Of a stretch of DNA of 64,000 nt, positions 44,530 through 52,787 are shown one piece after another. The stretch's first letter is position 1, and every line of letters begins with the position of its first letter. The stretch covers positions 1 through 64,000 of the forward strand of contig CAYJAD010000005.1 in the NCBI GenBank assembly GCA_964368075.1. The letters run 5' to 3'. This DNA comes from CAYJAD01 sp964368075. Lineage in GTDB: Bacteria > Desulfobacterota > Desulfovibrionia > Desulfovibrionales > Desulfovibrionaceae. Under the pieces are notes generated by a model. It worked only from the letters and a program-made list of their open reading frames with translations. It was not told where the DNA came from and did no database searches. The translations under genes were made by a program, and so were the position numbers.

Positions 44530-45827
44530 GTAGCACCAAAACTTCTCCTCTTCATGAAGTGGTCGCTGTACCTTCAGAGCAAGAGTCTGATAACACACAG
44601 GAGTCTGCCGTAGAAAAAAATAGCACTGATTCTATGACTGACACCGAAAACGCGCCGCAAACAGCAACGGGCACATGTCAGAGTGCGGAATCAGCCGCTG
44701 GCGATAGCCCTCTTGCCACTGATAACTTGTATCCTACACCGTCAGAATATGCTCATGATGCTGCGCAAGTTGCTTCTTCTGACAATGAAGAAATCTCTTT
44801 TGCAAAAGATAAGGAAGCAGAAGAAATTATAGAGGGCATTCAAGAAGAGTTGCCAGCACCTGCAAAAGAAGAAAAGCCAGAAGATGTCAGTAATTCTGAA
44901 GTCGCGTCTTTGGCAGATGCTCGCCCTTTAAATCAGCCTAAAGGCAAGCGCCCTCCCACCAAAACTCGCGAAGAGCGCGGCTTACCCCCTCTAGACGAAG
45001 AGGGCAATGAGCCCCCCACAGAGCCTGAAGAAAAGGGCATGACACTGATGGAACATTTGGCAGAATTGCGCACACGCTTGGTGCGCGCTTTTATTGTTGT
45101 GGGCATGGCTTTTATTGTGAGCTATACCTTTGCAGAACAGCTTTTTGCCGCATTATGTCAACCGCTTATTGACGCCTTGCCCGAAGGGTCAAAACTTATT
45201 TTTACAGCCTTACCCGAAGCTTTTTTTGTCTATTTGCAGGTGGGGCTTGTGGCGGCTGTATTTGTGGCAAGCCCATATTTGTTTTACCAAATATGGGGTT
45301 TTGTCTCTCCTGGTTTATATGAGGAAGAAAAGAAATATATGGTGCCTATGGCCTTAATTTCGGCCATCTTTTTCATAGGCGGTGCTTCCTTTTGTTTCTT
45401 TGTGGTTTTTCCCTATGCTTTTACTTTCTTTGTAGGTTTTGCCAGCGAAGATATTGCCGCCATGCCTTCCCTGTCGGAGTATTTGGGTTTTGCTCTTAAA
45501 CTGCTCATTGCCTTTGGTCTTATTTTTGAAATGCCGCTTTTTACCTTCTTTTTAGCTCGCATGGGTGTGGTAACGGCACAAATTATGCGAAATGGACGCA
45601 AATATGCAGTCTTATGTATTTTTATTGTAGCAGCTATTTTGACGCCTCCAGATGTTATTTCACAACTGCTCATGGCCTTTCCTATGATGCTTCTGTACGA
45701 AATGAGCATTGGAGTTGCTGCCATATTTGGACGCAAGAAAAAATCAGATGAAGCGGAAAAAAATGATGCCGAAGCATCAGATGAATCAGAAAAAAATACC
45801 CTTGATGGGGAGGAAAGCAAAGCATGA
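44526..45827 (+). CDS. tatC: Twin-arginine translocase TatC with long acidic N-terminal extension
   Basis: The TatC core runs from MTLMEHLAELRTRLVRAF (residue 172) through six helices to about residue 405, and contains SPYLFYQIWGFVSPGLY. It forms the receptor for twin-arginine signal peptides. Typical TatC is about 250 residues; this one has 171 extra residues before the core, rich in Glu, Ser, Ala and Pro, and a short acidic tail after it. The long start is supported by AAGGAG at 44515-44520, five bases before the ATG that overlaps tatB. The extension must lie in the cytoplasm. Confidence 0.93.
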   Translation: MSSTKTSPLHEVVAVPSEQESDNTQESAVEKNSTDSMTDTENAPQTATGTCQSAESAAGDSPLATDNLYPTPSEYAHDAAQVASSDNEEISFAKDKEAEEIIEGIQEELPAPAKEEKPEDVSNSEVASLADARPLNQPKGKRPPTKTREERGLPPLDEEGNEPPTEPEEKGMTLMEHLAELRTRLVRAFIVVGMAFIVSYTFAEQLFAALCQPLIDALPEGSKLIFTALPEAFFVYLQVGLVAAVFVASPYLFYQIWGFVSPGLYEEEKKYMVPMALISAIFFIGGASFCFFVVFPYAFTFFVGFASEDIAAMPSLSEYLGFALKLLIAFGLIFEMPLFTFFLARMGVVTAQIMRNGRKYAVLCIFIVAAILTPPDVISQLLMAFPMMLLYEMSIGVAAIFGRKKKSDEAEKNDAEASDESEKNTLDGEESKA

Positions 45828-46423
45828 GTCACAATGCAGACCGTGTCGCCAGCATAGCGCGTAGCACTAAGGAAACTGAGATTAGCGTGCAATTAAATCT
45901 GGATGGACAAGGAAAAGTACATGTAGAAACGGGCCTTGGTATGTTAGACCATCTTTTGACGCTCATGGCATTTTGGGCAAATTTTGATGTGGATATACGC
46001 TGTAAAGGCGATTTACATATTGATGGGCACCACACAGCAGAAGATGTAGCCTTGTGTCTTGGGCAAGCTATCTTAGATGCTTTGGGAGATCGCAAGGGTA
46101 TTGCCCGAGTGGGCTATGGTCGCGTGCCTATGGACGAAGCCCTGGCCGATGTGACATTAGATATTTCTGGCAGACCGTGGCTAGAATGGCGTGGTGACAG
46201 CTTGTTGCCACCTATGATTGGGGGAGAAGAGGCTGATCTTTGGCGTGAACATTATAAAGCTTTGGCTACTGCCTTGCGTTGTAATTTACACGTAAATTTT
46301 CATTATGGAAAAAATGGCCACCACCTTTTGGAATCTGTGGCTAAAGGCCTTGGGTTGGCATTGGCAGATGCTGTGCGCATTCAAGGGCAAATGGTGCGAA
46401 GCACCAAAGGAGGCTTAGATTAA
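45824..46423 (+). CDS. hisB: Imidazoleglycerol-phosphate dehydratase
   Basis: This 199-residue enzyme does the sixth step of histidine synthesis. It has the metal-binding repeats DGHHTAEDVA and GKNGHHLLESVAKG. It overlaps tatC by 4 bases. It is the short, single-function form without the phosphatase domain found in E. coli HisB. Confidence 0.96.
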   Translation: MSHNADRVASIARSTKETEISVQLNLDGQGKVHVETGLGMLDHLLTLMAFWANFDVDIRCKGDLHIDGHHTAEDVALCLGQAILDALGDRKGIARVGYGRVPMDEALADVTLDISGRPWLEWRGDSLLPPMIGGEEADLWREHYKALATALRCNLHVNFHYGKNGHHLLESVAKGLGLALADAVRIQGQMVRSTKGGLD

Positions 46424-47103
46424 TGCGTAAGAATATTGCAATGGTGTTTACCTTAGTGGCCATGACCATGGTGTTGTGTGCGTGCCAAAGTAAAACGCCT
46501 GCATCGTCTTCTAAAACTACGGGGCTTAAAAGTCCTAGTGTCAATACAACGCTTATTCCCCCTGCAACAAATGTAGGTATTGTGCCCTTTAGCCAGCCCA
46601 CCAGTATGGGGCAACTTATAGCCGGTAATTTACCCCGTGATCAAGGCAGAGTGGCTGAAGATCAATTGCGTACAGCCAGCAAAGTATTACGTGCTCAGCT
46701 TAGGGCATCACGTCGCAATTATACCGATCTGCCTTTACCCCTGGGTATAAAAAGCAATGCCTTGCTTAATGCACCAAGTCCATCGGCTTTATCCATGTGG
46801 CTTGCCTATGGACAAAGTCATAATATAGATTTTTTGTTGGTGCCACAAATAATTCATTGGCATCAACGTGAAGGCGGTCGTGTGGGGGTTAAATCCTCTG
46901 CGCATGTGAGGGCAGAATTCTTTTTGCTAGATATTAAAAATCAGCGTGTTTTTCGCCGCAGTATCTACGATGAAAAACAAGTGGGTCTAGCGGAAGATTT
47001 AACAAAACTTGGCACATTCTTCCAACGCGGTGGCAGTTGGATTACCGCAGAAGAAATGACCCAAGAAGCTATTACTCAAGCTATAAAAGAAATGAGGCTG
47101 TAA
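46423..47103 (+). CDS. Lipoprotein of unknown function
   Basis: This 226-residue protein starts with a lipoprotein signal peptide ending in the lipobox LCAC (Cys at about residue 20). The mature part includes NVGIVPFSQP and a WLAYGQSHNIDFLLVPQI segment that resembles periplasmic proteins with a GNA1162/CsgG-like alpha/beta fold. It overlaps the hisB stop by one base and hisA begins directly after it. Its place between two his genes looks like chance operon capture. Function unknown. Confidence 0.8.
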   Translation: MRKNIAMVFTLVAMTMVLCACQSKTPASSSKTTGLKSPSVNTTLIPPATNVGIVPFSQPTSMGQLIAGNLPRDQGRVAEDQLRTASKVLRAQLRASRRNYTDLPLPLGIKSNALLNAPSPSALSMWLAYGQSHNIDFLLVPQIIHWHQREGGRVGVKSSAHVRAEFFLLDIKNQRVFRRSIYDEKQVGLAEDLTKLGTFFQRGGSWITAEEMTQEAITQAIKEMRL

Positions 47104-47838
47104 ATGATTATTTTTCCCGCAGTTGATATTCAAAATGGCAAAGCCGTACGCTTAAGGCAAGGCCGCGCCGACGACAGTACAGTTTTTGAAGATGATGCGC
47201 TAAAAGCTGCCATGGACTGGCAAGAGGCAGGTGCTCAATGGTTGCACGTGGTAGACCTAGACGGAGCCTTTGACGGCAGAGCCGCCAGCTATAAAATTGT
47301 GGCAGATATTTGCCATAATTTACGCATTCCTGTGCAAATTGGCGGTGGTATCCGTGATATTAATACAGCTCAAATTTATTTTGATGCTGGTGTGGAAAGG
47401 TTGATTATTGGTACGGTAGCATTAGAAGAGCCTAAAATTTTTGCCGATCTTTGCCAAAAATACCCCGATAAGGTGGGTGTTTCTTTAGATGCCGATAATG
47501 GACGCCTTAAAACCAAGGGCTGGGTAGAAGATGTGCAAAAAACCGTGGATGAAGTACTTCCTCGATTGCAAGACATGGGCGCAGCTTTTGTTATTTATAC
47601 AGACATTGCCCGCGATGGAATGCAAAGCGGTGTGAATGTACAAGCTTTAGAGCATATTTGTAAGATTGCTTCTGTGCCTGTTATTGCAGCCGGTGGTGTG
47701 GCCACCCTTGATGATATTAAGGCTCTGTATCCTTTATTTAGCCATAGTCATTTGCAAGGTGCCATTAGTGGGCGGGCTCTTTATGAGGGAACGCTGAATC
47801 TTGATGAAGCGCATGCATGGATTAACGCGCAAAAATAG
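47104..47838 (+). CDS. hisA: HisA, phosphoribosylformimino-AICAR isomerase
   Basis: This 244-residue TIM barrel does the fourth step of histidine synthesis. FPAVDIQNGKAVRL with the first catalytic Asp, QIGGGIRDI and YTDIARDGMQSG with the second Asp are visible. It starts at the base after the lipoprotein stop codon, so it is co-translated. It is the last gene of the tat/his run. Confidence 0.96.
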   Translation: MIIFPAVDIQNGKAVRLRQGRADDSTVFEDDALKAAMDWQEAGAQWLHVVDLDGAFDGRAASYKIVADICHNLRIPVQIGGGIRDINTAQIYFDAGVERLIIGTVALEEPKIFADLCQKYPDKVGVSLDADNGRLKTKGWVEDVQKTVDEVLPRLQDMGAAFVIYTDIARDGMQSGVNVQALEHICKIASVPVIAAGGVATLDDIKALYPLFSHSHLQGAISGRALYEGTLNLDEAHAWINAQK

Positions 47839-47864
47839 TATATAGAAGAATCTTTTTTGTTTTT

Positions 47865-47903
47865 GGGGGAGCTTTTCGTAAGAAAAAAGTTCCCTCATTT
47901 TTT
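47865..47903 (+). terminator. Terminator after hisA
   Basis: GGGGGAGCTTTT pairs with AAAAAAGTTCCCTC and is followed by seven T. Confidence 0.7.
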
Positions 47904-48020
47904 TAAGTTTTAAAGGGGAAAAATGAATTTTTAATAAAAATAAAATTGTGCAAAGAAAGTTTAAACACAATAGCATGAATTTACACAAAGAAAGGAAGAA
48001 AGAAAAATTGATTAAAAAAA

Positions 48021-48494
48021 CTATTCGATAACGTCAAGGCCAAACTCAACCACGCACGTTCCTTCTGGCAAGGCAAAAGGTATGGCAACAATGGGAGCAG
48101 TACTGGTGTGTTCTATGCAATGCCCTTCGCCTGCAAATAAATAGGGCGTTCCACCACTATATACAAGGCCTTTTTCTGAAAAACGACGACGTACATCACC
48201 GGATAGAATGTTTACAAGCTCACCAACCATTTCTTTGGCGTCTTCTTCTTCGTCAATAATATCATCTCCAAACATGGCCTGTAGTGCGCACATGGCGCCT
48301 TCTTTGCTCATGCTTAAGGCAATACTTCCATGATGCGTATCTTTTTGCAAAGGCACAAGCCCAGAGATAACGCCAGTGGCGGTAGGCTCCTTCTTAAGAT
48401 ATGGGCGGCCTGCCACAAGTGTTAATTGTGTCATAGATAGAAACACAAATTCTGTTGCAGCTATAAAATCATGAATAACTTCTGTGGTTTTCAT
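48021..48494 (-). CDS. CheX-like chemotaxis phosphatase domain protein
   Basis: This 157-residue protein has the CheC/CheX/FliY-type motif ELVNILSGDVRR (about residues 89-100), with Glu and Asn in the positions that dephosphorylate CheY-P. It likely tunes CheY signalling to the flagellar motor. GGAG precedes the ATG. No other chemotaxis gene is near; the neighbour on the same strand, 27 bases upstream, is a glycosyltransferase. Confidence 0.8.
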   Translation of the reverse strand: MKTTEVIHDFIAATEFVFLSMTQLTLVAGRPYLKKEPTATGVISGLVPLQKDTHHGSIALSMSKEGAMCALQAMFGDDIIDEEEDAKEMVGELVNILSGDVRRRFSEKGLVYSGGTPYLFAGEGHCIEHTSTAPIVAIPFALPEGTCVVEFGLDVIE

Positions 48495-48520
48495 GCACTA
48501 TACTCCAATATACCAAAATG

Positions 48521-49597
48521 TTAGCTAATGCTATCAGAAAATAAGTCAAGTTTTTTGGTACGGATAAATTTATCGACAAGGCCAAAAACAAGGTCATTTC
48601 CGCAAAAGTTTTGCTGCGAAATATTTTCCTTGTACAAAGGTAAATTGTTTTCAAACGTTTGTAAAAGGTCTTTTTGCAGGTGTAACATGTTTGCCTGCAT
48701 ACCATAGCCAAGTTTTTCAATGTACAGGGCATTGAATCTTTGTTCTACCATAGCCATAATGGGCAAAGTAAAAATAGGTTTGCCAAGATACAAAGATTCT
48801 GTCATCAGCGTATGCCCGCCGCCTTGTATAACATAAGAACAGCTTTCAAGTAATGCCAAAAAATCTTGTTCAGATTTTTTCATAAAAATTACATTACCTT
48901 CTTGTCTTTCTTGTTTTTGATAACCAAAAACATAACAGGTTTTTTTTGTGGTAGAAAGCAAAAAATCTATAAGTGCTCTATGGGTAGAATTGCTTTGATA
49001 TACAACCACATGGCCATCATCTCTGGGGTTCGCATTAAGGATGGCATCACGTAAAATTGGCGGAACCACCCTTGCTGTGTATTGCTCTTTTACCGGTGGA
49101 GCATAAAAAGATACAATAAGGTTCTGTGCCGTAGGTTTAAATAAATACTTTGGTGTAAGGTTCTGAACATAATAATCCCAAAGCATATCTTTAGGCAATT
49201 GATGCTGACAACAAGTAATAACATGCTGATGGTCAAGAGTAAGACAGGGAATACCCATACGCTCTGCCGCTCTAGGTACAAAATATTCTAAATCGGTCAT
49301 GCATACATCGGGTTTAAAGTCTTTAATAATTTCTATAGTTTGATGTATGTATTTTTCTCTCTGCCGCAAAGTTGACAAAGCCCTTGTCACAGTAGAAAAA
49401 ATATCAACCTTGTAATTTTTAAAAACCGTCCCTAAATTGGGCAGAGGATACACCGTAAATTCTTTTTCTAAAATGCTACGTGCATCGTCATTGGCAACAA
49501 AATGGAATTCATGCTCTTGCAATTGTCTTGCTATGGTCAAGCCGCGCATGGCATGCCCATGCCCAGTCCCATGAATGCCATAAAGAATACGAGCCAT
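48521..49597 (-). CDS. GT-B glycosyltransferase (MurG/UGT-like)
   Basis: This 358-residue protein begins with ILYGIHGTGHGHAMRGLTIA, the nucleotide-sugar transferase start, and has the donor-site region YVIQGGGHTLMTESLYLGKP near residues 262-281. It fits the GT28/UGT-like group of proteins of about 350 residues. Acceptor unknown. It is upstream of cheX on the same strand. Confidence 0.75.
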   Translation of the reverse strand: MARILYGIHGTGHGHAMRGLTIARQLQEHEFHFVANDDARSILEKEFTVYPLPNLGTVFKNYKVDIFSTVTRALSTLRQREKYIHQTIEIIKDFKPDVCMTDLEYFVPRAAERMGIPCLTLDHQHVITCCQHQLPKDMLWDYYVQNLTPKYLFKPTAQNLIVSFYAPPVKEQYTARVVPPILRDAILNANPRDDGHVVVYQSNSTHRALIDFLLSTTKKTCYVFGYQKQERQEGNVIFMKKSEQDFLALLESCSYVIQGGGHTLMTESLYLGKPIFTLPIMAMVEQRFNALYIEKLGYGMQANMLHLQKDLLQTFENNLPLYKENISQQNFCGNDLVFGLVDKFIRTKKLDLFSDSIS

Positions 49598-49788
49598 AAC
49601 CTGTCCTATGTTAAAGGTATTTTATCTTTTACCATAGCGCTATTACAAGGTCAACAGTCCTTCTTCATAGAATTTATTATGGTACAGCTCATTTTCCTTG
49701 TTTGGCTTGCATATATTGTTCTGATGCGTGTACTTACTATAGGTTATGCAGCTTTTTTCAGGATATTCAAAAAAATAGCTCTCAGCAA

Positions 49789-50400
49789 TTAAAATGTAAA
49801 AATGGCTGTAACAAAAAAGGGTACTGCGATGGTCAAAGTCATGCCGCAAAAAATACCCATAATGGCGTATTGCTCCCCTGCATAGCGTGCGATAACAGGC
49901 ATGCAGGTATCCATAGTGGTGGCACCACCGGCAGCTACGGGGGCCAAACCTCCGGCATAGCGCACCAATAGGGGGGCAAAAAGCAAGGTGAGTAATTCTC
50001 GGCTAATGTTGGCAATAAGAGCTACAGAGCCAAGCTCCGCGTCGCCAAAGCGGGTAATCATGACACTGGAAAGGCTGTAATAGCCAAAACCTGCCCCAAC
50101 ACCCAAGACATCGCGCAAAGAAATATGGTATTGCAAAGCCAGTAAAAGTCCCCAAGCTATAACGACGCCTAAGCACGTTCCTAAAACACTGCCTACGGGT
50201 AATAGCAAGATACGTAAACCAAAGTTTCGAATAATAAGGAAGTTTCTGGTGTCAAAGCCCATGCACATGCCTGCTAAAATAAGCATAAGGTACAAAGCGT
50301 AGCTTAATAAAGTGTCCCCCATTTCATTGGAGATAAGGTCTTGTGTCCCCACAATAATACCAGCTACAAAAAAGAAAAGTATGAAGAGGGCGCCTTTCAT
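49789..50400 (-). CDS. Lysine exporter LysO-like protein, C-terminal part
   Basis: This 203-residue membrane protein matches the C-terminal two-thirds of the ~300-residue LysO (YbjE): GFGYYSLSSVMITRFGD, ELGSVALIANISRELLT and GGATTMDTCMPVIARY. The N-terminal third is in a separate gene (50397-50738) that overlaps by 4 bases. LysO exports lysine across the inner membrane; the split form probably assembles from two chains. Confidence 0.85.
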   Translation of the reverse strand: MKGALFILFFFVAGIIVGTQDLISNEMGDTLLSYALYLMLILAGMCMGFDTRNFLIIRNFGLRILLLPVGSVLGTCLGVVIAWGLLLALQYHISLRDVLGVGAGFGYYSLSSVMITRFGDAELGSVALIANISRELLTLLFAPLLVRYAGGLAPVAAGGATTMDTCMPVIARYAGEQYAIMGIFCGMTLTIAVPFFVTAIFTF

Positions 50401-50738
50401 GAGTTGTATTCCTTACTTGTGACTGTAGTAGAGCACTGGGCTTTAGCATTTTCTACATTGGTGGTGGGCAGGGCTGGAAAAAAGGAACGAAAAGCAAAGC
50501 AGATAACAAAAACACTGCCCAATCCACTTAGCACCCCTATAATAATTCCTTGTATGCCAAGGTCAGCGATGCGCAATAATAAATCTTCATCATTGCCAAG
50601 GTTGAGCCCGATAAGAAAAAGTAGGGCATAAATAACTATTGAGAGGGCGTGGCCTGTAAAACCCACCGCTGCAGTGCTTTTACGCAGTGCATAACCTACA
50701 GGAATACTGCCTACTATGAGGCCCATTTCTAAAAGCAT
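50397..50738 (-). CDS. LysO-like protein, N-terminal part
   Basis: This 113-residue protein has three to four hydrophobic helices and corresponds to the N-terminal third of LysO/YbjE. It overlaps the C-terminal-part gene by ATGA and begins right at the stop codon of the NYN gene, so the three are one translational unit. It is a natural split rather than a frameshift: each part has its own start, and the junction falls in a loop. Confidence 0.75.
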   Translation of the reverse strand: MLLEMGLIVGSIPVGYALRKSTAAVGFTGHALSIVIYALLFLIGLNLGNDEDLLLRIADLGIQGIIIGVLSGLGSVFVICFAFRSFFPALPTTNVENAKAQCSTTVTSKEYNS

Positions 50739-51344
50739 TTACCAAACTCCATTTGTATCTAAAGGGGGAAGTCCTGCAAGCCCCCCTGTTTCTGAAGAAC
50801 TTTCCTCAAGTAAGGCTTGTCGCATAAACCAGTCTTCGCGAATGCGCCACGAAGCAGCCGCCGTATAGGCCGGGGAAGAGTAGCCGACGGATAAAACTAA
50901 GGTGCGTCGTGCGTGTTCTTGAAGACGAATAAGCAGGGGGGTGAAATCAGCATCGCCGGAAAGAATTATGAACTCTTCAAAACGCGTAGAGTGCGAAAGG
51001 TCATCCATGCAGTCCATGACCAAATGGATATCGGTACTGGTTTTGCCCTGATTCGTTAAGGGTGGACAGTCCACCACACGAAAAGCCGCACGTATGAAAT
51101 TTGTTCTAAAATCGTGGTATCTTTGGGGGTTGATATAGCAAATGCGCTTTAAAATACGGCGGCGCACTCCATCACCATAGAGCATGCGTAAAGCATGTGT
51201 TTCTAGCCACTTAATCCAGTGGTGAGGCAATGTACCAAAAGCACGGGCAGCTTCTGGATCCATTTCAAGAAAGCGGGTGTATATATTGTCAAAATCTACA
51301 TAGAGTGCAGCGTATACTTCATCAAAACCAGAAAAACGTCCCAT
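50739..51344 (-). CDS. NYN domain (LabA-like) putative ribonuclease
   Basis: The start was set at 51344 because CGGAG lies eight bases upstream; the frame extends further. The 201-residue product has the PIN-like acidic residues of NYN domains: YVDFDNIY, DIHLVMDCMDDL and LSGDADFTPLL. These proteins bind metal and are predicted to cut RNA. It is directly followed by the split LysO exporter. Confidence 0.85.
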   Translation of the reverse strand: MGRFSGFDEVYAALYVDFDNIYTRFLEMDPEAARAFGTLPHHWIKWLETHALRMLYGDGVRRRILKRICYINPQRYHDFRTNFIRAAFRVVDCPPLTNQGKTSTDIHLVMDCMDDLSHSTRFEEFIILSGDADFTPLLIRLQEHARRTLVLSVGYSSPAYTAAASWRIREDWFMRQALLEESSSETGGLAGLPPLDTNGVW

Positions 51345-51409
51345 AATTATTCTCCGAAAGCACGACCTATGTTCAGCGTGTGAGTAAAAGTTTCTAAAGG
51401 TCAACTGAG

Positions 51410-51489
51410 ATAAAACCTCTGCACAATTTTTTTACATACATATTCATAAATGAAAATATAAAATTTTCTTTTTTGAAGAATTGTACGGC
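51410..51489 (-). repeat. AT-rich MITE-like repeat, copy 2
   Basis: On the minus strand it reads GCCGTACAATTCTTCAAAAA, AGAAAATTTTATATTTTCAT and TAAAAAAATTGTGCAGAGG, near-identical to 30499-30580 at both ends, differing in the middle. It lies between the NYN gene and the threonine aldolase gene. Confidence 0.65.
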
Positions 51490-51642
51490 GCAGAAATCTT
51501 GAGATTTACATGCAGGAATGCGAAAGCGTCTTTAAGGATATTCTATAGTGAATACCCCTAAAATATAAAGAAAAGAGCTTTTATTTAAGCATCATCTACA
51601 GGCAAGTGTTCTCGTCAGCTACATCTATAAGAAAAGGATGCG

Positions 51643-52683
51643 CTAGGCAAGTATCTTTTTAAGGGTAGAAAGTAAGGCCGTAGCATCTTCCATGCTTGTA
51701 TTCCAAGAAGTGACAAAGCGGATAGTGTGTTCTTGCTGTCCACGCTGCCACATTTCAAAAGCATAGCTTTTCTGCAATTTTTCCACAGCGTCCACAGGCA
51801 AAACGGGAAAAATTTGATTTGTCACTGTGGGGGTAAGCAAGGGCACGTTCATGGCAGAAAGCTCTTTGTCAAGATAGGCAGCTACCTTATTAGCATGCTT
51901 TGCTAAGTCATAGTAAAGCCCTTCTTGGAATAGGGCTTCAAATTGTGCCGCCACCAACCAGCCTTTGGCTAGCATGGCGCCTCTTTGCTTGCATAGGTAG
52001 CGAAAATCTTTTTGCACATGCTCATGGGTAAGTATAAGCGCTTCGCCAAAAAGAGCTCCGTTTTTGGTGCCACCCACATAAAAAGCATCGCTGTAGAGTG
52101 CAAGCTCTGCAAGGTTAGGGCTTTCTTGCCCGCAAGTCATGGCCGCGCCTAGTCGGGCACCATCTACAAAAAGGTAGAGCCCTATTCTTTTGCACGTTTC
52201 TGATAGAGCACGTACCTCTTGTGTGGTGTATACGGTGCCAAGCTCTGTAGCTTGTGAGATATAAACCATTTTAGCTTGTACCATATGTTCGTTATCATGC
52301 TCTGCCATAAGGCTTTCAATATGGTGAGGGTGCAGTTTGCCATCATGACTTTGTGCCGTGAGTACTTTATGCCCTGTGGCTTCTATGGCTCCGGTTTCAT
52401 GTACATTAATATGTCCGCTTTCTACGGCAATGACGGCTTGATGTGGGCGCAAAAAAGCGGCAATGCTCAAAGCATTGGTAATGGTGCCTGCCGATAAAAA
52501 ATGCACTTGAGCATGGGGACTTTGGCAAATCTCTTGCAATACTTTTTCAGTTTTTTTACTTATGCTATCAAGACCATAGCCTTCATGCTGACCAGTCATG
52601 GTGGCTTGCAAAGCTTCTAGTATAGTAGGGTGACACGTGGTATTATAATCGTTCTTAAATGTAAAAATAGTAGAATTGTGCAT
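51643..52683 (-). CDS. Threonine aldolase family PLP enzyme
   Basis: This 346-residue enzyme belongs to the fold-type I aldolases that split threonine to glycine and acetaldehyde. Visible are FKNDYNTTCHPTILEAL, EGYGLD, HINVHETGAIEATGHKV, the DGARLGAA Asp and the PLP lysine in YVGGTKNGALFGE. The stereo-preference is not clear from sequence. It lies downstream of dnaB on the same strand, 104 bases away and past a hairpin repeat. Confidence 0.9.
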   Translation of the reverse strand: MHNSTIFTFKNDYNTTCHPTILEALQATMTGQHEGYGLDSISKKTEKVLQEICQSPHAQVHFLSAGTITNALSIAAFLRPHQAVIAVESGHINVHETGAIEATGHKVLTAQSHDGKLHPHHIESLMAEHDNEHMVQAKMVYISQATELGTVYTTQEVRALSETCKRIGLYLFVDGARLGAAMTCGQESPNLAELALYSDAFYVGGTKNGALFGEALILTHEHVQKDFRYLCKQRGAMLAKGWLVAAQFEALFQEGLYYDLAKHANKVAAYLDKELSAMNVPLLTPTVTNQIFPVLPVDAVEKLQKSYAFEMWQRGQQEHTIRFVTSWNTSMEDATALLSTLKKILA

Positions 52684-52702
52684 ATTTTTCCTATGGAGAA
52701 TG

Positions 52703-52770
52703 GGCGCGTTTTGAAGGGGGTCTGGGGGAAACTTTTTGGCGCTAGCAAAAGCTTCCCCCAGAAAAAGTCA
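52703..52770 (+). repeat. Dispersed GCGTTTTGA hairpin repeat, copy D
   Basis: It reads GGGCGCGTTTTGAAGGGGG, then TCTGGGGGAAACTTTT as 5' arm, loop TGGCGCTAGC and 3' arm AAAAGCTTCCCCCAGA. This is the cleanest copy. It lies just past the dnaB stop codon, where read on the minus strand it can end dnaB transcription. Confidence 0.7.
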
Positions 52771-52787
52771 TTGAGTCCTTTTTTAAT

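Noticed and set aside
44104..44598. 164-residue minus-strand frame across tatB/tatC
   Set aside because: Lies opposite the tatB and tatC reading frames and has Phe/Ser-rich content typical of an antisense frame.
50397..50400. Frameshift splitting one LysO gene
   Set aside because: Both parts have their own start codon and a 4-base ATGA overlap, and split LysO pairs are plausible natural arrangements.
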